Source: Streptomyces luomodiensis (lineage in GTDB: Bacteria > Actinomycetota > Actinomycetes > Streptomycetales > Streptomycetaceae). From it: a stretch of DNA of 64,000 nucleotides. Positions 16,863 through 23,294 of the stretch are shown piece by piece. A program made the translations under genes and the position numbers. Within the stretch, counting starts at the first letter, position 1, and each line of letters opens with the position of its first letter. The notes under the pieces are model-generated. The model saw only the letters and a program-made list of their open reading frames with translations. It had not been told where the DNA came from and searched no databases. The stretch is taken from the NCBI RefSeq assembly GCF_031679605.1, contig NZ_CP117522.1, forward strand, positions 7,316,001-7,380,000, in the 5' to 3' direction.

Positions 16863-18284
16863 ATGGCACCGGCCGGCACCGCCTCCGACGCGCTGGATCG
16901 ACCGCACTTCATCGGCATCGGCGGCGCCGGGATGTCGGGCGTGGCGAAGGTTCTCGCCATGCGGGGCGCGCGGGTCTCGGGGAGCGACAGCAAGGACTCG
17001 CCGATCGTCGGGGCGCTGCGTGAGCTCGGCGCGACCGTGCACATCGGCCACGCCGCCGGGAACATCGCCGCCGACACCACCGGCGTCGTCATCTCCAGCG
17101 CCATCCGCGCCGACAACCTCGAACTGGTCACGGCGCGTGAGCGCGGCATCCCGGTGGTGCACCGCTCCGACGCGCTCGCCGCGCTGATGGACGGCTCCCG
17201 GCCGATCGCGGTCGCGGGCACCCACGGCAAGACGACCACGACCTCGATGCTGGCCGTCTCGCTGCGCACCCTCGGCCTGGACCCGTCGTACGTCATCGGC
17301 GGCGATCTGGACGCCCCCGGCTCCAGCGCCCACCACGGCGACGGCGACATCTTCGTCGCCGAGGCCGACGAGAGCGACCGCAGCTTCCACAAGTACGCGC
17401 CCGAGGTCGCGATCATCCTCAATGTGGAGCTCGACCACCACGCCAACTACGCCTCGATGGACGAGATCTACGAGTCGTTCCAGACCTTCGTCGGCCGCAT
17501 CCGGCCGGGCGGCGCGCTGGTGATCTTCGCCGACCACCCCGGCGCCCGTGAGCTGACCGCCCGGATCACCGGCGGCGAGGGCCCGCGGGTGCTCACCTAC
17601 GGCGAGGACGAGGACGCCGAGGTACGGGTGACGGCCATCGAGCCGCACGGGCTGACCAGCGAGGTCACCGTCCGGCTCGCGGACTCCCTGGGCGGTGCGG
17701 AGATCACCTTCACCGTCTCCGTCCCCGGCCGCCACTACGCGCTCAACGCCGTCGCCGCCCTCACCGCGGGCGCCGCCCTCGGCGTTCCGGCCGGGGAACT
17801 GGCCCCCGCCCTCGGCTCGTACACGGGCGTCAAGCGGCGGCTCCAGCTCAAGGGCACCGCCGCCGGGGTGCAGGTCATCGACTCCTACGCGCACCACCCC
17901 ACCGAGATCGCGGCGGACCTCGAGGCGATCCGCGGCGGCGCCGGGGAGGGCCGGGTCCTGGTGGTCTTCCAGCCGCATCTGTTCAGCCGCACCCAGGAGC
18001 TGGGCACCGAGATGGGCGAGGCGCTCGCGCTCGCCGACGCCTCCGTCGTCCTCGACATCTACCCCGCCCGTGAGGACCCGGTCCCCGGGGTCACCAGCGC
18101 CTTGGTCATCGACGCCGCCGCCCGCCGCGGGGCGGACGTGACCGCCGAGCACGACCGGACCGCGATCCCCGAGCTGATCGCCGGAATGGCCAAGCCGGGT
18201 GACCTTGTTCTCACCATGGGCGCGGGCGATGTGACCGATCTCGGTCCGGAGATTCTCGCCCGTCTCCAGAGCCCGGAGAACTGA
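16863..18284 (+). CDS. murC: UDP-N-acetylmuramate--L-alanine ligase (MurC)
   Basis: A 473-residue cytoplasmic enzyme that adds L-Ala to UDP-MurNAc with ATP, the first amino-acid step of peptidoglycan precursor synthesis. The N-terminal nucleotide fold starts [16 protein letters not shown] (about 18-33), the ATP P-loop is [14 protein letters not shown], and the Mur central motifs [22 protein letters not shown] and [13 protein letters not shown] follow. The C-terminal domain has YAHHPTEI and [10 protein letters not shown]. The length is normal. ATG 16863 removes a 17-residue upstream extension that lies on the 142-bp duplication. It is outside the main division/cell-wall cluster, as in other Streptomyces, and is followed 14 bp later by msrB. 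Confidence 0.97.
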   Translation: MAPAGTASDALDRPHFIGIGGAGMSGVAKVLAMRGARVSGSDSKDSPIVGALRELGATVHIGHAAGNIAADTTGVVISSAIRADNLELVTARERGIPVVHRSDALAALMDGSRPIAVAGTHGKTTTTSMLAVSLRTLGLDPSYVIGGDLDAPGSSAHHGDGDIFVAEADESDRSFHKYAPEVAIILNVELDHHANYASMDEIYESFQTFVGRIRPGGALVIFADHPGARELTARITGGEGPRVLTYGEDEDAEVRVTAIEPHGLTSEVTVRLADSLGGAEITFTVSVPGRHYALNAVAALTAGAALGVPAGELAPALGSYTGVKRRLQLKGTAAGVQVIDSYAHHPTEIAADLEAIRGGAGEGRVLVVFQPHLFSRTQELGTEMGEALALADASVVLDIYPAREDPVPGVTSALVIDAAARRGADVTAEHDRTAIPELIAGMAKPGDLVLTMGAGDVTDLGPEILARLQSPEN

Positions 18285-18298
18285 GGAGGTCCGTCCCC

Positions 18299-18706
18299 AT
18301 GGCGTATGAGATCGACAAGCCGGAGGAGCAGTGGCGTGCGGAGTTGACCCCGCAGGAGTACCACGTGCTGCGGGAGGCCGGCACCGAGCGCGCCTTCACC
18401 GGTGAGTACACCGATACCAAGACGGTCGGCGTCTACTCCTGCCGGGCGTGCGGGGCGGAGCTCTTCCGCTCGGAGACGAAGTTCGAGAGCCACTGCGGCT
18501 GGCCGTCGTTCTACGACCCGGCGGACAGCTCGGCCGTCGAGCTGATCGAGGACCGGTCGCACGGCATGGTCCGTACCGAGGTGCGGTGCACCCGCTGCGG
18601 TTCGCACCTGGGCCATGTCTTCTCGGGCGAGGGCTATCCCACCCCGACCGACCAGCGGTACTGCATCAACTCCATCTCGCTGCGGCTGACCCCCGAGGAG
18701 AGCTGA
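18299..18706 (+). CDS. msrB: Peptide methionine-(R)-S-oxide reductase MsrB
   Basis: A 135-residue enzyme that reduces the R-sulfoxide of methionine in proteins using thioredoxin. The structural zinc site is Cys48/Cys51 and Cys97/Cys100, the substrate pocket is [13 protein letters not shown], and the catalytic cysteine is Cys122 in QRYCINS. Cys66 may be the resolving residue. A strong GAGGAGG lies 9-10 bases before the ATG. It is 14 bp behind murC, probably in the same transcript. Its last seven codons (LTPEES-stop) are the first unit of a 17-bp tandem array that continues past the stop. Confidence 0.96.
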   Translation: MAYEIDKPEEQWRAELTPQEYHVLREAGTERAFTGEYTDTKTVGVYSCRACGAELFRSETKFESHCGWPSFYDPADSSAVELIEDRSHGMVRTEVRCTRCGSHLGHVFSGEGYPTPTDQRYCINSISLRLTPEES

Positions 18707-18807
18707 CCCCCGAGGAGAGCTGACCCCCGAGGAGAGCTGACCCCCGAGGAGAGCTGACCCCCGAGGAGAGCTGACCCCCGAGGAGAGCTGACCCAGAGGA
18801 CAGCTGA
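18686..18807. repeat. 17-bp tandem array across the msrB stop codon
   Basis: CTGACCCCCGAGGAGAG repeats at 18686, 18703, 18720, 18737, 18754, 18771 and 18788, with a degenerate last copy. The first copy encodes the C-terminus of MsrB and the second begins with its stop codon. Confidence 0.95.
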
Positions 18808-18873
18808 CCCGGGTCGCCGCCACCCAGCCGCCCGCCACCGTGCCGTGTGAGCACTGGCTACCGCGCGATCACA

Positions 18874-20631
18874 TCACCGGCTGCCGCAGCGCAGCACGGC
18901 GGCGGTCTCGGGCGGCAGCCGCAGCATGCCGTCCGGGCCCGGCCGCTCGATCCGCCGCCAGGCGGCGACCACCTCGGTGACCTCGCCGGTCCGGGGCCCC
19001 AGCCAGGTCTCGGCCGGCCGGTCGCCCGGGTTGAGCAGAATCCGCAGCGGGCCGCGCTGAAAGCTGAAGCAGCCGTCCGAGCCGGTGGACAGGCCCGTGT
19101 ACGACCAGGTGGGGTCGGTGAGGGCCGGTTCGGCGCGGCGCAGCGCGATCAGCCGGCGGTACCAGTCGAGCAGCGCCCGGTGCGGCTCCCGCTCCGGCTC
19201 CCGCCAGTCGAGGCAGGACCGCAGCCGGGTGGCCGGGTCCTGCGGGTCGGGGACGTCCGTCTCCGCCCAGCCGTGGGCGGCGAACTCCCGGCGGCGGCCG
19301 GAGCGCACCGCCTCGGCCAGCCGCGGGTCCTGGTGGTCGGTGAAGTACTGCCAGGGCGTGCGGGCGCCCCACTCCTCGCCCATGAAGAGCATCGGGGTGA
19401 ACGGCGCGCACAGCACCACGGTCGCCGCGCAGGCCAGCAGCCCGGGGGAGAGCAGGGCGGAGAGCCGGTCACCGACCGCGCGATTGCCCACCTGGTCATG
19501 CGTCTGGGCATAGCCGAGCAGCCGGTGCGCGGGGGTGGTGTGGGTGTTCAGCGGACTGCCGTGGCGGCGGCCCCGGAACGTCGAAGGGGTGCCGTCGTGG
19601 AAGAAGCCGCCCATCAGCGTCTTGACCAGGGCCCCGGCCCCCTCGGCGGCGAAGTCGGCGTAGTAGCCCTGCCGTTCCCCGGTGAGGAAGGTGTGCAGGG
19701 CGTGGTGGAAGTCGTCGTTCCACTGTGCGTGCAGACCGTGGCCGCCCGCCTCGCGCGGGGTGGTGGTGCGCGGATCGTTGAGGTCCGACTCGCCGATGAG
19801 GAACAGCGGGCGGCCGGTGCGGGCGGCCAGCGCGTCCACGGCGGCCGACAGCTCGGCCAGGAAGTGCCGGGCCCGGGTGTCGCGCAGCGCGTGCACCGCG
19901 TCCAGCCGCAGCCCGTCCAGCCGGAAGTCGCGCAGCCAGGCCAGCGCGCTGCCGATGAAGTACGCGCGGACCTCGTCGGAGCCGGGCGCGTCGAGGTTGA
20001 CCGCCGCGCCCCAGGGGGTGTGGTGGGTCTCGGTGAAGTACGGCCCGAAGGCCGGGAGGTGGTTGCCGGAGGGGCCCAGGTGGTTGTGGACCACGTCGAG
20101 GACCACGCCGAGGCCGTGCCGGTGCGCGGCGGCCACGAAGCGCGCCAGCCCCTCCGGCCCGCCGTACGGCTCGTGCACCGCCCAGGGCGCCACACCGTCG
20201 TACCCCCAGCCGTGGGTCCCGGGGAACGGGCAGACGGGCATCAGCTGCACATGCGTGACGCCCAACTCGGCCAGGTGCGGCAGCCGTTCGGCCGCCGCGT
20301 CGAAGGTGCCCTCATGGGTGAAGGTGCCGATGTGCAGCTCGTACAGGACCGCGCCGGGCAGCGGCCGCCCGAACCACTCCCGCTCCCAGGGGAAGCGGGA
20401 GTGGTCCACCACCGCGCTCAGCCCCTCGGGGCCGTCCGGCTGGCGGCGGGAGCGCGGATCGGGCAGCGGCGGGCCGTCGTCGAGCGCGAAGCCGTACCGC
20501 GCCCCGGGTCCGGCCTCGGCCTCGGCCCGCCACCACCCCTCCCGGTCCGGATCGGGCTCCATGGGGCGATCGCGCCCCTCCAGATGGAGCCCGACCCGCC
20601 CGGCGTGCGGCGCCCACACCTCGAACAGCAC
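18874..20631 (-). CDS. treZ: Malto-oligosyltrehalose trehalohydrolase (TreZ)
   Basis: A 585-residue GH13 enzyme that cuts trehalose from malto-oligosyl-trehalose, the second step of the TreY/TreZ route. An N-terminal CBM48-like domain (FEVWAPHAGRVGLHLEG) precedes the barrel. GH13 regions are present: LDVVHNHLGP (region I), GLRLDAVHAL with the nucleophile Asp (II), LIGESDLNDPR with the acid Glu (III) and AQTHDQVGNR with the third Asp (IV). The C-terminal beta domain ends RLPPETAAVLRCG. The start is GTG 20631 with GGTGAGGAG upstream. It is on the same strand as TreY and GlgX but separated from treY by an acetyltransferase and a monooxygenase gene. Confidence 0.95.
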   Translation of the reverse strand: MLFEVWAPHAGRVGLHLEGRDRPMEPDPDREGWWRAEAEAGPGARYGFALDDGPPLPDPRSRRQPDGPEGLSAVVDHSRFPWEREWFGRPLPGAVLYELHIGTFTHEGTFDAAAERLPHLAELGVTHVQLMPVCPFPGTHGWGYDGVAPWAVHEPYGGPEGLARFVAAAHRHGLGVVLDVVHNHLGPSGNHLPAFGPYFTETHHTPWGAAVNLDAPGSDEVRAYFIGSALAWLRDFRLDGLRLDAVHALRDTRARHFLAELSAAVDALAARTGRPLFLIGESDLNDPRTTTPREAGGHGLHAQWNDDFHHALHTFLTGERQGYYADFAAEGAGALVKTLMGGFFHDGTPSTFRGRRHGSPLNTHTTPAHRLLGYAQTHDQVGNRAVGDRLSALLSPGLLACAATVVLCAPFTPMLFMGEEWGARTPWQYFTDHQDPRLAEAVRSGRRREFAAHGWAETDVPDPQDPATRLRSCLDWREPEREPHRALLDWYRRLIALRRAEPALTDPTWSYTGLSTGSDGCFSFQRGPLRILLNPGDRPAETWLGPRTGEVTEVVAAWRRIERPGPDGMLRLPPETAAVLRCGSR

Positions 20632-20775
20632 TGGCGTCTCCTCACCTCGGCCCGTCCACGGTCCCGACCATGCTGCGGGACACGGCGCGCACGGCGCAGC
20701 AGTACGACACCGGCCGGACGAGGATCAACGCCGGCCGGACCAGGGCGGACGCCGTCAGGTCAGGGCGGACGCCGG

Positions 20776-21684
20776 TCAGACCAGGTCGATGCGCTCCTGC
20801 GTGACGGGGTAACCCGCCGTGGCGAAGTGCGCGGCCATCGGGAGGTTGGGCTGGTCCGTCGCCGCCGCGATCTTCGTGGCCCCCCGTTCCACCAGATCGT
20901 GCGTGCACTCCACGAGCAGGTCGTACGCATAGCCGTGGCCGCGCTGCTCCGCGACGACCCCGATGAAGCCCACGCACGGGCCGGACGGGTTGTGCGCGGG
21001 CACCTGAATGCCCACCAGCTCGCCCTCGGGCGTCCAGGCGAGCCGCCACCACTCGCGCGGCGAGGGGCACCAGGAGAAGAAGTCCATCAGCTCCCGCACC
21101 GCGGCCTCGACGCCTCCCCGGGCGATGGCCCGCGCGTCGTGCGCGTCGAGCGAGCCCGGCATGATGCGCCGCAGCACCTCCTCGATCACCGCGTCCTCGG
21201 GCTCCGGCCGGAACTCCAGCCGCCCCGGGCGCTCGGGCAGCCCGCACTCCGGCGTCCACTCATAGCGGTAGCGCTCGACCAGGAACTCGAGCCCGCCCGC
21301 CACGGCGGCGTCGACACGGGCGCGGGCGGCGGCCCGCACCTCGGGCTGGTCGCGCCAGCCGGGCGGGGCCAGCAGGCTGTACTCGGCGCGCAGCGGTGCG
21401 GTGCGCAGCAGTTCGGCGGCGGCGTCGGCCTCGCCCTCGGCGAAGTCGAACCAGTCCAGGGCGACGGGCGCGGAGTCCTTCGGCCCGGCCCACCAGGCGG
21501 CGCGGGCCACGACCCGCCCCTCGCGCAGCGCCACCCAGGTCCACTCGGGGCGGTACTCGCCGCCCTGGCCGACGGTGGCGTAGGTGTGGCTGAAGCGGCC
21601 CCGGCCGACGAGCGCGGGGACCCGCAGGTCGTTGAAGAGATGGGCGTCGCCCTCGGTGAGCGCGCGGATGACCAGATCGGTCAT
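20776..21684 (-). CDS. GNAT-family N-acetyltransferase
   Basis: A 302-residue protein. The C-terminal GNAT domain has the acceptor beta strand ELVGIQVPAHN, the pantetheine-pyrophosphate loop in VVAEQRGHGYAYDLLVECTHDLVERG and the DQPNLPMAAHFATAGY segment that closes the fold. The N-terminal half (ALTEGDAHLFNDLRVP, ARAAWWAGPKDSAPVALDWFDF) resembles a degenerate second GNAT domain. The substrate is unknown. GGAAGGA lies 6-8 bases upstream of the ATG. A 19-codon open frame with a strong ribosome site lies 76 bp upstream and may be part of its leader. Confidence 0.85.
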   Translation of the reverse strand: MTDLVIRALTEGDAHLFNDLRVPALVGRGRFSHTYATVGQGGEYRPEWTWVALREGRVVARAAWWAGPKDSAPVALDWFDFAEGEADAAAELLRTAPLRAEYSLLAPPGWRDQPEVRAAARARVDAAVAGGLEFLVERYRYEWTPECGLPERPGRLEFRPEPEDAVIEEVLRRIMPGSLDAHDARAIARGGVEAAVRELMDFFSWCPSPREWWRLAWTPEGELVGIQVPAHNPSGPCVGFIGVVAEQRGHGYAYDLLVECTHDLVERGATKIAAATDQPNLPMAAHFATAGYPVTQERIDLV

Positions 21685-21760
21685 GGGATTCCTTCCAGGA
21701 GGGTGGTGCGCTCCCGGTCGGATGCCTGATCAGGCGATGCGCGCTTCAGACGATGCGTGA

Positions 21761-21820
21761 TCAGACGCGGATACGCCCGGCGGACAGGGGGCGGGAGCGC
21801 GGAATGGTCGTGATGTCCAT
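21761..21820 (-). CDS. Possible 19-residue leader peptide
   Basis: A 20-codon open frame, MDITTIPRSRPLSAGRIRV, begins at ATG 21820 with GGAAGGAGG 8 bases upstream, one of the best ribosome sites in the window. It lies in the otherwise empty 335-bp gap (21685-22019) upstream of the acetyltransferase gene, in the same direction. The composition (Arg and Pro rich, no Cys or aromatic run) does not point to classical amino-acid attenuation. It could be a small protein or a regulatory uORF. There is no database support available here. Confidence 0.5.
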   Translation of the reverse strand: MDITTIPRSRPLSAGRIRV

Positions 21821-22019
21821 GGCTCTCGCCTCCTTCCTCGGTCAAGGGCGTGGCCGCACTCTACGGGCGCCGATCTCTCCCTGTCCACGCCTTTCCCGGG
21901 CGGAGCCGGTCTGCCGCCCACGAGGGGGAAGGAGCGGCAGACCGGCGCGCGGGATGAGGTGCACCTGACAGATCACTGAGCGGGCCGGCGCACCTGCGTG
22001 GTCCGGTGTGGGAGGCAGA

Positions 22020-23129
22020 CTAGTGCACCATGCAGATCGGCGCGGCCGCCGTGTCCGGAGAGCCGCCGCCGGCCGTGAAGCCGAAGGTCGTCGAGGCCCC
22101 CGTGGCCAGTGAACCGTTCCAGCCGGCGTTGGTGACCGACGCCCCCGAGCCGGTGGTGGTCAGCTTGCCGTTCCAGACGCTGTCGATCCGCTGCCCGGAC
22201 GGCACCGTCCAGTCGACCATCCACGCGGAGATGGGCGTGACACCGGTGTTGGTGACCGTCACCTCGGCCTGGTAGCCGCCGTTCCAGGTGCTGGTCACCT
22301 TCTGGGCGGCGGAGCAGGAGGCCGTCGGCGGGTCGGCGGGGTCGCTGCCGTCGTCGTCGCCGTTGCTGGTGGTGCCGGGGACCGTCACCTCGCCGTTGCC
22401 GCCGTCGAAGACCACGTCGGAGCAGCTGTAGAAGGTCTCCTGGCTGTCCGAGCGCGTCCACACGGTGTAGATGATGTGCCGTCCGCTCTTGCCGGAGGGC
22501 AGGTTGGCGGTCCAGGTGTACTTGCCGTCGACCGTGCCGACCTGGCCGGACAGCGGCGGGTTCGTCACCGTGCTGAACGGCTGGTCCTCCAGATCGTCCC
22601 AACTGAGCGACTGGGTCGGATCGATCGGGTCCTTGGTGATGTAGCTGCGGAACGACCCCGGGTGCGCGGCCCAGGCGTTGTACGCGAACTGCATCGACGC
22701 GCCGGACGTCAGATGGGTCACCGGCCAGTCGTTGCTGCCCAGGTCGAAACCGGAGAAGTCATAGACGGTGGCCGCGGCACTGCACAGCTTGCCGTCCGGG
22801 ATGAACCCCTCGGTGCGGCCCGCGCCGTCCGAGCGGAGCACCGCGAACCAGTTGTAGAAGGGCGTCGCCCCGCTCTTGTCGTACGCGGCCTTGCACGCCG
22901 GGTTGGTCGGCTTGACCTCGCCGGTGGAGGACATGCTGTACTTCCAGCAGAGGTAGGTGCGGCTGCCCGGCGCCATCGGCGCGCCGTGTGCGGAGGCGCT
23001 GCCCCCGGAGAAGAAGACAAGGCCCAGGGCGGGCAGGACCGAGAGCAGGACCAGCAGGACGGATCTGGGCGCGCGGGAGCGGCCCGGCGGGCGTGTGGAA
23101 GAGGCGAGAGCCAGTAATCGTCGAGGCAT
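22020..23129 (-). CDS. Secreted AA10 lytic polysaccharide monooxygenase with CBM2
   Basis: A 369-residue exported enzyme. The signal region (1-47, ending GGSASA) exposes His48 as the mature N-terminus, the first ligand of the copper histidine brace. The second is the His in AWAAHPGSF. AA10 features TYLCWKYS, ACKAAYDKSG, FSSYIT-like FRSYITKDP and the GRHIIYTVWTRSDSQETFYSCSDVVF core follow. A Gly/Asp/Ser/Pro linker (about 250-265) leads to a C-terminal CBM2 (CSAAQKVTSTWNGGYQAEVTVTN) with conserved Trp residues. It oxidatively cleaves crystalline cellulose or chitin. The CebR-type operator 46 bp upstream of the start favours cellulose. Confidence 0.93.
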   Translation of the reverse strand: MPRRLLALASSTRPPGRSRAPRSVLLVLLSVLPALGLVFFSGGSASAHGAPMAPGSRTYLCWKYSMSSTGEVKPTNPACKAAYDKSGATPFYNWFAVLRSDGAGRTEGFIPDGKLCSAAATVYDFSGFDLGSNDWPVTHLTSGASMQFAYNAWAAHPGSFRSYITKDPIDPTQSLSWDDLEDQPFSTVTNPPLSGQVGTVDGKYTWTANLPSGKSGRHIIYTVWTRSDSQETFYSCSDVVFDGGNGEVTVPGTTSNGDDDGSDPADPPTASCSAAQKVTSTWNGGYQAEVTVTNTGVTPISAWMVDWTVPSGQRIDSVWNGKLTTTGSGASVTNAGWNGSLATGASTTFGFTAGGGSPDTAAAPICMVH

Positions 23130-23175
23130 TGCGCGTGCTGTCCCTTCGACGTGATCGGGTCAGGAACCGTCGGCA

Positions 23176-23189
23176 TGGGAGCGCTCCCA
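23176..23189. promoter_or_regulatory. CebR-type operator in front of the AA10 gene
   Basis: The perfect 14-bp palindrome TGGGAGCGCTCCCA lies 46 bp upstream of the AA10 start. This is the consensus bound by the cellobiose-sensing LacI-family repressor CebR in Streptomyces. It predicts repression without cellulose and release by cello-oligosaccharides. I saw no second copy in the window. Confidence 0.88.
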
Positions 23190-23294
23190 ATTCTTGGTGA
23201 ACGTAGCGCGCGTCTCCGTACCTGTAAATGCTTCAGGAGGTGAAGACCGCAACCTTTCTGGTGGGCCGTCAGGAAAGGCCGCCGGACGGGCCGG

